From Perca fluviatilis (taxonomy: Eukaryota; Chordata; Actinopteri; Perciformes; Percidae), in contig NC_053122.1 in assembly GCF_010015445.1 (NCBI RefSeq), positions 39,192,294 to 39,256,293 on the forward strand: a stretch of DNA of 64,000 bases, read 5' to 3'. The notes under the pieces are model-generated. The model had not been told where the DNA came from. It ran no database searches and was given only the letters and a program-made list of their open reading frames with translations. Positions 35,338 through 47,093 of the stretch are shown piece by piece. Position numbers and translations under genes: made by a program. The stretch's first letter is position 1, and each line of letters begins with the position of its first letter.

Positions 35338-36703
35338 ACGCCTACTTCCTCCAGCTGATACTGAGACTCTTTGTTTTTTCCTCTGCACTTTAAATCTGGC
35401 TGCTGTTGGACTGCAGTGGCGGAAGCAGTACTTCTATCTTTTACTCAAAGTAGTAAAACAGCAGTGCTGTTATGAGTAAAAGTAAAAGTCATGTATAAAA
35501 GATTATACTGAAGTACAAAGTATTAGAATCAATTTATATAAGTTCCAAAAGCAAAAGCAGTCATGCAGAACGGCCCATTTCAGAATAATATATATAGTTA
35601 TATATTAAGAAGTTGAATCCTAACCTAACTTTGGCCAAGAAATGATTGATTCTAAGTTTCATATTGTGTTGAATGTGACGTTATTTAGAATATGGGCCCA
35701 CCTGTCCATGTAAAGTATAAAGCCAGAAAGAATGCTTATATAATACTTATATAATGTAATTAGTGGACATAATGAGTGAAAAAATTATCTGAGATGCACA
35801 TTGCAAAATGTGCTATTTATCTCGAATTGTTAATTTGCTATGTGTGATCTCTGTCAAGGTAAATGGACTTATTCAATATAAAACAGATTATATTCTGGTC
35901 CAAAGACTGAAATGGAACTCTTTCTGTGAGAAAAAGGGCACAGTATCCTGGAATGTAATGTACGGTAATATAATTTTTTGAGAAACCATTGCATAATCTG
36001 TTAATATGGGACCGCGCTCAGAACCAATAACACCTACAAACCCCAATTCCAATGAAGTTGGGACCTTGGGTAAAACGTAAATAAAAACAGAATACAATGA
36101 TTTGCAAATCCTTTTCAACCTATATTCAATTGAAAACACTACAAAGACAAGATATTTAATGTTCAAACTGATAAACATAATAATTATTTTTGCAAGTATT
36201 CACTCATTTTGAATTTGATGCCTGCAGCATGTTCCAAAGAAGCTGGAGCACTTTTCCTTTTAACAACACTCAATAAGTATTTGGGAACTGAGGACACTTA
36301 TTGTCGAAGCTTTGTAGGTGGAATTATTTTCCATTCTTGCTTGATGTACGACTTCAGTTGCTCAACAGTCCGGGGTCTCCGTTGTCATATTTTGCGCTTC
36401 ATAATGTGGCACACATTTTCAACGGGAGACAGGTCTGGACTGCAGGCAGGCCAGTCTAGTACTCGCACTCTTTTACTACGAAGCCACGCTGTTGTAACAC
36501 GTGCAGAATGTGGTTTAGCATTGTCTTGCTGAAACTAGCAGGTCCGTCCCTGAAAAAGACGTTGCTTGGATGGCAGCATATGCTGCTCCAAAACCTGTAT
36601 GTACCTTTCAGCATTAATGGTGCCTTCACAGTAGGGCTTTGACTTTTGCCCAAAAATCATATTCAAAGTTTGTTTGTTTATTAAAGGCTCTTTGGAGGCT
36701 TTA

Positions 36704-36845
36704 ATATAAGCCTCAGTGGTCCCCTAATACTGTATCTGAAGTCTCTTTTATATAGACCTTAATGGTCCCCTAATACTGTATCTGAAGTCTCTTTTATATA
36801 GACCTTAGTGGTCCCCTAATACTGTATCTGAAGTCTCTTTCCCGA
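36704..36845. repeat. 46-bp minisatellite, ~3 copies
   Basis: The unit contains GGTCCCCTAATACTGTATCT. The CCCC of the unit recurs at 36721, 36767 and 36813, giving a 46-bp period. It lies in the left part of the hAT element. Confidence 0.9.
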
Positions 36846-37452
36846 AATTCAGCCTTGGTGCAGAATTACAGCCACTAGAGCCAGTCCCACAATGAGCTTT
36901 CCTTAGGATGTGCCATTTCTGTGTCTGTAGTTACTGAGGAGGAGAGAGGGGGGGAGGGGCAAGGTGGAGGGTGGGGGTGTGGCCTTGACCAACTGCCACT
37001 TTGCTCGTTTGAAAGCCATGATGTCTCTCTCTCATGGGTTGGCCAAATTCTCTGGGCGGGCAAAACAGAGAAAGGGGAGGTAACCTTGCTCCTTATGACC
37101 TCATAAGGAGAAGATTCCAGATCAAATTGGGGGAGTGTGTGTAGAGTGAGAGAGTGACGGTGATTACCGGTAGCTTCAGAGTGAGTAGTGACTCTAGAGT
37201 CATAAGCTAAGTTTCCATCTACTTGTCAATCAAATTATGTAAAGTTTGGTAAAAAAAACTCACGCGAATAAAGCTGATGAAATTGTGTTTCCATCCAACA
37301 ACTTTAAAGCGAATAAAAACCTGTGCATAATGACGTCACATGCTGTTTTGCGGTCAAATTCGTATATTGAATTGATTTGAGACATTTTAAGGTGTTTCCA
37401 TTCATTTTCGCACTGAATCGCACAACATTCAAGCAAACATTTGCAAAAAAAA

Positions 37453-38151
37453 TGTTGATAGACAAAATGGATCGCGCCCTCTACCAACAAATGATCAATA
37501 TTGCACAAGTTGTAATAGTGCTTATGTGCCAGCTGATAGCGACATATCGAGCTATAATAAGAAAACAACGACGCTATCAACACATTGCTATGATGATGCA
37601 GATGCACGTAAATGCCCAACAACAACGGCGGCGGCCTGTGGTGTGGGAACGACAGCGCTCCAAACAGTTCTGGGAGTTCAGAGACACTTCGGAAACCCTT
37701 TGGTTGAAGAATTTTTGGATGACCAATACAACATTTGACCTGTTGTGTAATTTTATTGGCCCGTCCCTTTCCCCAGATGTCGCAAGCTATCGCCCTCCGG
37801 TTCCAACCGAGAAGCGTATCGCCAGTGCGCTCTACAAACTGGCTACATGCGCAGTACAGAGTGGTAGGCAAAACGTTTGGAGTCAGCAAAACCACCATGC
37901 AACGGTGTGTTTACGGCGTGTGCAATGCCATACGAACGAGGATGATGCGAAAGTATATATACCTACCTGAAGTGGATGAGGCGCATGATATCCCGCTGCA
38001 TAACTCCAGAGTGCACCTTGTGCCACAGGTGTATGGTTCAATAGATGGGACTCACGTCCCGATTAGACCCCCTGCTGAAGGCTGCAGGGATTTTGTCAAT
38101 AGAAAGGGCTGGCCATCAATCGTACTACAGGCTGTAGTAGACAATCGTTAA
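37453..38151 (+). pseudogene. HARBI1-like (DDE superfamily) transposase, truncated
   Basis: The likely start is the Met before LIDKMDRALYQQM (37453). The frame encodes FWEFRDTSETLWLKNFWM, TFDLLCNFIGPSLSPD and ASALYKLATCA. One frameshift near 37860 moves it to YRVVGKTFGVSKTTMQRC, then YGSIDGTHVPIRPP (first catalytic Asp) and CRDFVNRKGWPSIVLQAVVD (second Asp region). It stops at 38149-38151. The third acidic residue and the C-terminal domain are absent. A normal protein of this family is about 350 residues; this is roughly the first two thirds. Confidence 0.87.
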
Positions 38152-38214
38152 ATTCAAAAAGTCTCTTGTCTCCTCGTTCGTCCACTTACATCTGTCTTTG
38201 TTGACACCCGCCAT
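38149..38214 (-). pseudogene. Myb/SANT-like Harbinger accessory protein, N-terminal stub
   Basis: From an ATG at 38214-38212 the minus strand reads MAGVNKDRCKWTNEETRDFL, the beginning of a Myb/SANT-like DNA-binding domain such as that encoded by the second gene of PIF/Harbinger elements. It then runs into the end of the transposase fragment. The two genes converge and are cut at the same point (about 38149-38152), which marks the internal deletion junction. Confidence 0.75.
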
Positions 38215-39246
38215 GTGTGCAAACGGAGAGGAAATACTGGGCGGAAATGAAATAAAACTTCTTCGTTTATGGTTGCAATCATAAAATGACCTAAAACTTA
38301 ATCGCAATTCATTATTTATTTGGCAAATAATGTTTCCATCAGCGTTTATCGCATAAGCCGTATATTGATCAAGATAAAATCTGATGAGACCGAACGTATT
38401 TCCTTTGAGTCGATATTCATGAAATTCAGTTGAATTTTACTGTTTCCATTAGGCATTTCTCATTCGATATCACTTAATTCGGATAAAAACGTGTGGATGG
38501 AAACATAGCTATAGTGAGAGAAACAAAGAGTCTCCCCTGTTCTTTCTGACCACGGTGAGACATCTGGAGCAGGAAAAGTTAACCCTCTCCTTGATTTCAT
38601 GTTGTTGATGGAGAAGGAGAACCAGGACGAGTCAGGGGGGAAATGCAACGCTACCACGCCACGGCCGAGTGAGAGTTACATTTTGAAATGCGTGAAAATG
38701 CCTCGGAATCTGAATTGAAAACAACGTTTACAAGCAAACGCATTTACAAAAAACAATGGCCATAACAGGTTCGAATATTAAGGGCTGCCTAATATTCGTT
38801 CGAATATCAATATTTTTTTAAATATTCAAATTATATTCGAATAACGAAGTTTGGAGTCAAAGCCCTACTTCACAGATGTGCATGTCCCAGGGGACATGAC
38901 GTCAATGATTTCCAAAAACTATTTGAAATGTGGACTCGTCAGACCATAGCACACTTTTCCACTTTGCATCAATCCATCTCAGATGAGCTTGGGGCCAGAG
39001 AAGCCGGCTGTGTTTCTGGGTGTTATTGATAAATGACTTTCGCTTTGCATGGAAGAGTTTTAACTTGCACTTGTAGATGTAGCGAGGAATTGTGTTAACT
39101 GACAACTTGTTTTCCGAAGTGTCCTATGCACACATGGTAATATCCTTTACATAATGATGTCAGTTTTTAATGCAGTGCAGCCTGAGGGATCGAAGGTCAC
39201 CGGCAATCATAGTTGGTTTTCGGCCTTGTCTCTTACGTGCAGAGAT

Positions 39247-41214
39247 GGGGATTGATTGAACTTGCTGAGTCACCCGCCTACATATCCATCTATTCTTATC
39301 CTTACATCTATCAAATTTTAATAAAAAATCATCCCCAAACACGTAATCCTACCTTATTTGAGGACTGTAGTGTAAAAAAGTATACATCTCACCCATAAAT
39401 TATTCATTGAAAATGTGATCCTAAGAGTTAATGTTTACCTTTTAAATCTAATGGCCCTGTCAGACCACAGCACCAGGATATAGCAATATGAACCAACCAG
39501 AGTTGCTCCATGTGATCGTGGCCTAATTCAAACCCTTCATCATGTCAGAATAATCTATCCAAAATGAACTGAATCTCCAGTAAAGTCAGGATTCCATTCA
39601 ATATTCACGCCTAGAAACAAGGCAGCGGCCAATTAAAGCAAGCTTCAAACGAAGCAGCTTATCTTTTTCATTAGGCTGCAGGTTGAGAGTGAGAGATATT
39701 GCACCCTGAGCTGATGTATATGTAATGTGCAACAGTATTGATTGTGGGGAGAAGAAAACGAGGGGGCCCATTCAAGGTGCTATCTCCATGAACTGTTGAA
39801 TACCGGCGCTAATACATAATATCAAAGGCAAAACCTGGCTAAAGGTGGATAAGATGAAATCTCTTTATAATGCAAAACCCAGAGGAGAAGAGAGTAGAGG
39901 ATGGATGTCAGATATTTCTTTTTGCAGGCAGCCAGTGCAACAGGATATTGCACCGAGTATGCAGCTGAAGAAACAAATAAACCGTCTTTCATCACGAGCA
40001 GATTAAACACAAACAAGACAGAGGGACAGAAAAAAGATTCCTAATTATATTCTCTGGAGTTAGTGTGTTTTCTGGCTGTTTTGACACAGCTAATATGCTT
40101 TTCTGTGAACCCCACATCCCCCCACCCACCCACACATGCACACAACACCACCATCACACTCCACCTTGCCAGGTTATCTAGGTCTAATAGGCAATAGAAG
40201 AAGCTATTTACACTTCAAGGTGCTAATGCAACACTTTCCTCAATCTTATTACCGTCGTAGTGATTTTCTCACCAGTTTGTTGACAAGTAGAATTAGACAA
40301 AGTCTTTGGACAGAAGCTTTGCCGACATTAAACATGCCCCCACCCTCCTCCACCCTCCAGTATCTAGGCAAGTTAGCATCCTGACCTTTGCCGGTCTATT
40401 ACACTGTTGACTTTAATGCAGGAAGCTACATGTCTAAAATGTAATTTAATAGATGTAAATCACTCTACTGTGTTCAGTGGAGCGCTAGTTTTTCTAACAA
40501 TACAAGCTTTTTGTTCATTTTAAATAAGAATCAGGTACACAGTACTCATATGTGAGAGCGTAAACAGGAATGCAAAAAGTGTAATACAGTACATGCAATA
40601 GGAACAGCATCCAACTACAGTATATATTCATTCAAATAATCTGAAGCAGAGAGAAAAATCTGAGTAGAAAAGTGGTTTAGTGGTTTCATTATTGTTCCTT
40701 TAAGATGTATGTAACATTATCTATTAGAAGTCCTATTCCAAAATGCATCCATTAATGCATCCTTAAAAGTGATTTAGAAGTCAAAAGTTGGTTAAAACTT
40801 GAAAAATAAATCGGATTGAAAAGTTGTTTTTCATTCGTCTACATATATCTGTTCTCTCAACGTATTTAAATATTTCAACGTGCAGTAAAGCCCTGTTTCA
40901 CACTCAAACAAAGACATTTAACCACATGCATGTCTAGACAACGTTTGACATTTAAATCAGCAAATGATTGCTGCAGGGATACACAATGATTTGAGAATCA
41001 AACACTCTCCTCTTCTGAAAGGTGGCTGACCAAGGTTAGTGACTTTTGCAGAAATACTGTAGTAGTTGTGATCAAAGGAAAGAAACAACTGAAACAACTC
41101 ATGTAGCTTAAAGGCCTTCTCCAGTTTGTTCTAAATACTGAACAAATTTAAAGAGCTGCCATGGAAATGTTATCAATATTGGCAGACATTTTTAACATAT
41201 TGCTCAGACAGGAA
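39247..41214. other. Unique-looking DNA
   Basis: No gene supported. 39600-39780 has balanced composition and no repeat hallmarks (for example CCAATTAAAGCAAGCTTC), possibly conserved non-coding sequence. The rest is AT-rich. Confidence 0.45.
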
Positions 41215-42090
41215 GTAGTGCCCTCAGGTTCCTCAAGAGTGCCAGCATTGTCCCCATCCCTAAGACGTCCAACCCAGCCTGTCTCAATGACTTCCGTCCT
41301 GTGGCTCTAACACCCATACTAATGAAGTGTTTTGAGCGACTGGTCATGTAGCATATCAGTAGCTGTCTCCCTGCTAACCTGGACCCACTGTTTGCTTACA
41401 GAACCAACCGGTCCACAGAGGATGCAGTCTCCACTACACTCCACTTTGCTGTCACCCCTAGAACAGAACAACACCTACGCCAGGATCCTCTTCATAGACT
41501 TCAGCTCAACACAATCATCCCACAGCAGCTGGTGGGGAAGATGAAGCTGTTGAAGATGGACACTCGCACCTGCCACTGGGTTCTTAACTTTCTGACACAG
41601 TGGCAGCAGACTGTCAGGGTGGGCAGCTGTATGTCAAGAACCATCACAGTACTGGCTCAACCCAAGGCTGCGTCCTGAGCCCCATGCTGTTCAGTCTGCT
41701 CACACATGACTGCACGGCCAGACTCGGCAACAATCATGGTAATCAATTTCAGGAGGGCTGGCAAACACCATCACACACCGCTGCACACTGACGGTGCTGC
41801 TGTGGAGAGGGTAAGCAGTGTGAAGTTCCTGGGACGACCTGACATCAACGACCAACACCACAGCAGTCATCAAAAGAGCACAGCAGCCGCTCCACCCCCT
41901 CTGAAGACTCAGAAAAGCTGGTCTCCCCAGGGTTCACCTCACCACCTTCTACAGGGGCACCGTTGAAAGTATACTGACCTACGGCATCACTTCCTGGTTT
42001 AGGAGCTGTAAGGCCTATGAAAAAAACCGCTGAACAGGATGAAGACAGCCAGCAGGATCATTGGCGCCCCCCTCCCCTTTCTGTTGGAGA
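41215..42090 (+). pseudogene. Rex1 reverse transcriptase remnant
   Basis: It covers the palm regions before and after the active site but lacks the FADD catalytic motif, which was removed by a deletion of roughly 150-200 bp at about 41739. At least four frame changes and a stop (TAG after GDW-like text at 41347) are visible. Confidence 0.75.
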
Positions 42091-42205
42091 TCTACAAGAT
42101 GAGTTGCATCCGCAGGGCCACCTCCATCATTAAGGACCCTTACCACCCTTTCTTCTGAGTATGCAAGTACTCAGTGAAATTACAATAAAGTGAATTGAAT
42201 TAGAA
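41215..42205 (+). mobile_element. Rex1-type LINE, degraded and internally deleted
   Basis: Encoded text in shifting frames includes [53 protein letters not shown] and QGCVLSPMLFSLLTHDC. It then jumps at about 41739 from the segment before the catalytic box to VINFRRAGK. A 7-bp gap inside the normal FSSAFNT coding sequence (near 41508) breaks the frame. The 3' end has AAGTGAATTGAATT near 42190. It is older than the Rex1 copy at 29551. Confidence 0.8.
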
Positions 42206-42899
42206 TGCTACTGTGAGACAAAATCATTTTTAGCCACATTTTTGTGACTTTCAAACACCGAGCAATTGTATGGACAGAAAAATAAGTAAGTTAAACCATT
42301 TTCTGGCTCGTCTGTCAATGAGGGAAGCCTACAGAGGTGAGTATTTATTATGAAAAAGACAGTGTGAAGAGTTTCCTGTTTATAAAACTGTTAAAGATAG
42401 AAACTATTACTCTCTAAAGAAATGAAGCATAGCGTAAGTTCTGGCAGGTCCCAGACTCAAGCTCGGCTATTATCTCACCTCATAGCTGACAGTCCCTAAA
42501 CCAGCACACCAGCTGATGGCTCAGCAGATTCCCTCCTAGCATATAATTGGATTTCCCAAATAGAGCGCTCTATTTAAACTGCTTTTCTCAGCCTACCTTG
42601 CTGTATCTCTGCTAGCGCTTGCAACCCATGCACCTCCACCCTAGCTCCTCCTTTTAAAATTTACATTCATGTTGTATGACTTAATCAATGTCATGTCTGT
42701 TGTCATTGGTGCTGCTCTGTTCTGTGCCCTAGGGGGATCCTACACTGCTGCTCTCCCTGCTTAAGGCTTTCAATGTATGCACATGGAAGGGCAGGAAGAT
42801 GTGCTCTTCCTGCCTCAGGCTTTCCATGTGTACACGTGGAAGAGTGGGGAGGCCTCAGAACAGAGCCATACCGCCAATACAAATTACAGATTAACACTA
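42206..42899. other. Unique-looking DNA
   Basis: No gene supported. 42780-42845 has an imperfect inverted repeat around CACATGGAAGGGCAGGAAGA. Confidence 0.45.
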
Positions 42900-42940
42900 T
42901 ATAGCATGCCATTTAGGCATGCTATATATATTTACTTATT

Positions 42941-42944
<4 letters not shown>

Positions 42945-43021
<77 letters not shown>
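42945..43021. repeat. (AT)n microsatellite
   Basis: About 38 AT units with one AC interruption near 43010; self-complementary. Confidence 0.97.
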
Positions 43022-43022
<1 letters not shown>

Positions 43023-43030
43023 GTAAAGTT

Positions 43031-43199
43031 TGAATATATTGAATGAAAGTCTAAATATTTTGAATGAACCTTGAATATATTGAATGAATGTCTGAATATA
43101 CTGAATGGAAGTATGAATATATTGAAAGAATGCCTGAATATATTGAATGGAAGTCTGAATATATTGAATGAATGTTTGAATTTATTGAGTGAAAGTTGA
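43031..43199. repeat. 21-bp minisatellite, 8 copies (left arm)
   Basis: The consensus unit is TGAATATATTGAATGAATGTC. An inverted set of about four units occupies 43477-43556. Confidence 0.93.
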
Positions 43200-43291
43200 A
43201 ATGGAATCTGACGTCATTATCTGCCACCATCTTGTGTTTTCGTTGTGATTAATCCTAACCGAAGTGTGACAGCGAATCAGCAAGAAATCTA

Positions 43292-43570
43292 GTGTCAGCA
43301 ATTTTGAGCAATGAAGAGATTACTAACACACAGGCGAATGCATGTACGGGCCAAGACAGTGGTAACGGTAACCGTATCCAGTACCGTTCTCCCAATGAAG
43401 AAGTTTATTCACTTTTTCATCGTGGAAGACCAGATGAAAGGAACTTCTTTGGTCAGGCACTTTCCTTTCATCAGGCTCACTCAATACACCTTTCATTCAA
43501 TATATTCAGACTTTCACTCAATATATTCAGAATAAGATTCATTCAATGTATTCAAACTTCACATATATAA
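43292..43570 (+). CDS. Unrecognised ORF in the minisatellite-arm element
   Basis: The frame codes for 92 residues. The first 58 or so (through YRSPNEEVYSLFHRGRPDER) come from the non-repetitive centre and have balanced composition. The last 35 are translated minisatellite (HLSFNIFRLSLNIF). No domain is recognised. It may be the remnant of an element-encoded protein or a chance frame. No promoter or splice sites are evident. Confidence 0.25.
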   Translation: MSAILSNEEITNTQANACTGQDSGNGNRIQYRSPNEEVYSLFHRGRPDERNFFGQALSFHQAHSIHLSFNIFRLSLNIFRIRFIQCIQTSHI

Positions 43571-43601
43571 TAATTTCCTAAACGGCATGCCATTATATAT
43601 A

Positions 43602-43890
43602 CAGTACAGGCCAAAAGTTTGGACACACCTTCTCATTCAATGTGTTTCCCTTTTATTTTCATGACTATTTACATTGTAGATTCTCACTGAAGGCATCAAA
43701 ACTATGAATGAACACATATGGAATTATGTACTGAACAAAAAAGTGTGAAATAACTGAAAACATGTCTTATATTTTAGATTCTTCAAAGTAGCCACCCTTT
43801 GCTTTTTTTATTAATAAGGGAAAAACTTCCACTAATTAATTACAGTATTTGGTTTATTTTGTGCTAATAGTAATTTTGCTGGAGTGTCAT
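43602..43890. mobile_element. Tc1-like element end (third family), internally deleted
   Basis: After TA the sequence reads CAGTACAGGCCAAAAGTTTG and continues through the long terminal repeat of a common fish Tc1 family (TGACTATTTACATTGTAGAT, AAAGTAGCCACCCTTTGC). It then jumps at about 43805 to sequence from further inside the element. No transposase and no opposite end found. Confidence 0.75.
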
Positions 43891-44612
43891 TTCTTTCAAA
43901 TGATGTACATCTCAATGTAGAACAAACATTATTTCAGATTCATGTGTCCAAGAATTACAACACTGTGACCTCCTATGTTTGAGCTCATTCCCAGTAATGA
44001 TGCTTCTGATGTTCTTCTCTTTTTCTTCAGTTGATACATAATTCATTTCTCCCCATCACTCTGACAGGCAAACGCAACCTTCTCAATGTTCCTGACAGGT
44101 CTTTACTTGCCCTTTCCAGCAGGGAAATACTCTGCAGATTAACATGAAATGAGCACAGAAATGCGCACCATTGGTTCATCCTTCAGCTCTGTGGAGAAAC
44201 AGGTACATCTACAATGGATAGATGCCTCGAAAAAATACTGAAAGGTTGAATTGGTTTATTTCATGTTTGATTAATATTCATAGTTTATCATAAGGAAGAC
44301 AGGAGGTCAATTTCGTTGATGTATTTATCAAGTTTATCTGGATATAGAGCAGCAAAGCCCTCCCTTTTTATTTAGTGTAAGTCAACTGAAATCAAAACAT
44401 TACTCTGAATGGGAACACTGTAGAACATCCCGAATTTCGGACACACAAAGATATTTTAAAAGCTGCCAGGTGCTCAGTGTTTAATCTGATTTCCACTTTT
44501 CCTATCAGCCAAAATCACAAAAAAAACATTATCTCAAACATGTTCACACAAACACATTAAGACAAAGTCCCAAATGGTATATGTTAGGATTTGGTATTTG
44601 TGAAAGTATTTG
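43891..44612. other. Unique-looking AT-rich DNA
   Basis: No gene or delimited repeat. Confidence 0.5.
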
Positions 44613-44616
44613 TTAA

Positions 44617-45338
44617 AGCGCCCATATTATGCTCATTTTCAGGTTCATAACTGTATTTTAAGATTGTACCAGAATAGGTTTACATGGTTTATTTTTCAAA
44701 AAACACCATATTTTTGTTGTACTGCACAGCTCTCTCTCACTGCTGCAGATCCTCTTTTCACCTGGTTTCTGTTTTAGCTACAGAGTGAGACCTCTTTTCA
44801 GCTTCTTCTTCTGTACTATCTTTGATTGCACTCGCACATGCTCAGTAGTTCAGATGTAGATCATGTCAGCTAGCTAACTCTAGAGACAGTAAAAGAAAGC
44901 CTGTTTCTCCAACTTTGGTCAGTTACAAGGCAGGATTAGCTGGGAGACTTCTAAATGAGGGCGCACATGTAAGTAGTTCTTTTGTAGATTATGGTGAACT
45001 TGTGTGTGTTGTAGCAGTGCTTTGCTATTGAGAACGACGTACCATACGCTGGGCGTTAGCATTAGCGTTAGCGCGTTAGCATGCTAATGCTAACGGTTAG
45101 CATGCTAACGAGTTAACGTTTGTGGTTAGCCAGCTCATTTCGGACTGTGACGTCACAGTCCGAGCCGATTTTGAACAGCTCACTAGGAGACTGAAGGCAG
45201 GACACATTCAGAAACCGTATCTCACTCAAAACAGCATGGATGGATTTTTTTCAAAGTGTGTATGTGTGTGGAAGCACCAGAGACACAAAAGAACACCCCA
45301 AATCCCAGAAAAAGTGATTTTTTCATAATATGGGCACT
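44617..45338. mobile_element. piggyBac-like MITE, 722 bp
   Basis: TTAA at 44613-44616 and 45339-45342 flanks inverted ends AGCGCCCATATTATG and CATAATATGGGCACT. The TTAA target is typical of piggyBac. The interior holds GTTAGC-repeat palindromes (45052-45118) and a 24-bp perfect palindrome. The 68-codon frame at 45122 is not convincing as a gene. Confidence 0.85.
45140..45163. promoter_or_regulatory. 24-bp perfect palindrome centred on TGACGTCA
   Basis: TCGGACTGTGAC and its complement meet at the centre, giving the full CRE/ATF site TGACGTCA at 45148-45155. It is a possible binding site for CREB/ATF-type factors if accessible; function is not shown. Confidence 0.6.
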
Positions 45339-45342
45339 TTAA

Positions 45343-47089
45343 ATTGTTTTAATCTGTATACGTTAATAAAGTAGTTTTTACCCAATCTTATGAAATATGA
45401 CTACATTAACAGACATGCAGCATGAGATGGACTTGCTAATGTACTTTTTTGGGGCACTATGTGACACATTCATTCTTCTCTGCAGAAAGCACACAGCTTC
45501 TTCTTGCATTAAACCTGAGACTTTCCAGTTACAAAACAATCTTTGATCATATGACCACACACAATACACACGGCGAAGTCTCCAAAATGCAAATTGAAAA
45601 TTAAGATACACTTCCTTAATCTGCTTTTCTAATCCAGCTCCAAAAAGGAGGTAAAAAGAAAAAAAAATTCCATAGAAAGGGCTACATTAATTATACACAA
45701 AAAGAAGAACTACAAAAGAGGGCCTGGTCTTTGAAGATACTGAACACTAAATGTCATCCGCAGCCTTTGAAGCTCTCAGCTGCCTTTGTCTCCACATGAA
45801 ACACGGTGCAGTAGACAGAAACAGACCACAACGGTGAGGGACATTTCAACTTGGGGGTTCACACCCTAAAAAAGAAGAACGATATCATATAAAAGCAAGG
45901 TGTGTGGTACTTCACTTGTGCAAGGCAGGAACTTACATTGACAAGTGTCTGACAGGGTAATAAATGCTGACATACCCATGTCCCATGCAGATTAAAAAAA
46001 CTATTTTTCAATTTTGATCAAAAATACTAAATCTACAGAATCAGATGCACTGTTTAAGCATTTTATCTTGGTCACACTGCTGCAGGTTGAGTAAGTCCAA
46101 CTCAAAGAGGACAAATGTTATCTGAGGATAACCAGAGGTTTACATATTTACAGACATCATTGAAGATTTAAATTAGATTTAAATCTGCCGTTTCTGTTAT
46201 TTGTAAAATAAATATTTCCTTCCTCTTGTCATAAAAATTAGATGCAGCAGTAGATCAAAAGATGTGCTTTTGCATTCAGTTCAGTCAGTTAGTTTTAAGG
46301 TATTCTGCTGGGCACAGTCAGGAGATCCTAAAGTCAGTAGGAGTCATCTTCTAGGGAACGTTAATAACAAAATTTCATAGCTATCCATCAAATACCTGAC
46401 AAGAAAAAGACTGACCGTTTGGGTTAGTTTGGCTAAAAACATCTGAAAAAAGTATTCAATGTTTGTGTCATGATTTTGTTCTTGTCTGTGTAAAATTAGT
46501 TTGGCTTACAGGATGTACAGTGCTGGGATAAAGCCTGACATCCAGGCCCCTTTCTTCTATCTCTGTTAAGATATTGCAAACAAGCCAGAGCATTTTTTCC
46601 CCAATGCCAGAATAGATAAGCAGTGTAGCCAGACCTTACTTCAGATTTTGTCCTTTAGTGATTATTTCCTTAAATAGGTTGGAATATGTATGTACATTTG
46701 AACAGCTTTTGGACAACAATGGAGCTCTATGGCACATAGAGGGTTTTGGTCTTAATAGGATATGTTGATTATATGTTGATTAAGATGTAGGTAGGTATTC
46801 CTATACAATACTGAGCATTACTGAGTAGAAGTTTAGTCCCCTGAGGGCTAAAGTAGAATAAATAGAAGTGTGCAGCCATGCAGTGCTTTTTAAAGACAGC
46901 AGTCTACAACTGTCAGTCAGAAGCAAGACAACACTTCCCAGTTTAGGGGGGAGACTGAGATGCTTTATAAGCCCCCCTGGGGCTTCAGTTTATCATTGTC
47001 ACAGATTATTTTTTCTTGGTGCATTTTCTATTATTTTGAATTTTCAAAAAACTGAAACAGTCTTATGTGGGCAGTGCCACAGGTCATCT
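45343..47089. other. Unique-looking AT-rich DNA
   Basis: No gene or repeat supported. Confidence 0.5.
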
Positions 47090-47093
47090 TTAA

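Larger units (their letters stand above)
37206..38509 (+). mobile_element. PIF/Harbinger element, internally deleted
   Basis: Inverted ends GCTAAGTTTCCATC (37206) and the complement of GCTATGTTTCCATC (38509) are flanked by TAA and TAT, consistent with a 3-bp Harbinger target. It encodes parts of both proteins such elements need: a HARBI1-like transposase on + and the start of a Myb/SANT-like protein on -. It sits inside the hAT element. Confidence 0.85.
36632..38867. mobile_element. hAT element inserted in the Tc1 transposase
   Basis: The ends are TAGGGCTTTGAC and its exact complement, flanked by a perfect 8-bp duplication CTTCACAG (36624-36631 and 38868-38875). The right subterminal region is rich in TATTCGAA-like words. 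No hAT transposase is recognisable. Without the Harbinger insertion it would be about 930 bp. Confidence 0.92.
36037..39246 (-). mobile_element. Tc1/mariner element (second family), split by nested insertions
   Basis: The left end starts CAAACCCCAATTCCAATGAA after TA (36035-36036), with a long terminal repeat to about 36215. Transposase sequence on the minus strand occupies 36215-36631 and resumes at 38868-39246. It includes the WSDEST motif (first Asp, frame 38902-39105) and the N-terminal part (ARKRQGRKP) before homology stops at about 39246. The 5' third and the right terminal repeat are missing. It is a different family from the element at 1554. Confidence 0.88.
42900..43600. mobile_element. 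TIR element with minisatellite arms
   Basis: Outer ends ATAGCATGCCATTTAGG (42900) and the complement CCTAAACGGCATGCCATTAT (43578) are inverted. Inside them both arms carry the same 21-bp minisatellite in opposite orientation (43031-43199 and about 43477-43556). The left arm also holds a long (AT)n. The centre (43200-43470) is non-repetitive and contains an open frame. I do not recognise the superfamily. Confidence 0.65.

Noticed and set aside
43031..43556. CRISPR-like array
   Set aside because: The repeats are contiguous 21-bp minisatellite units without spacers, in a eukaryotic genome.
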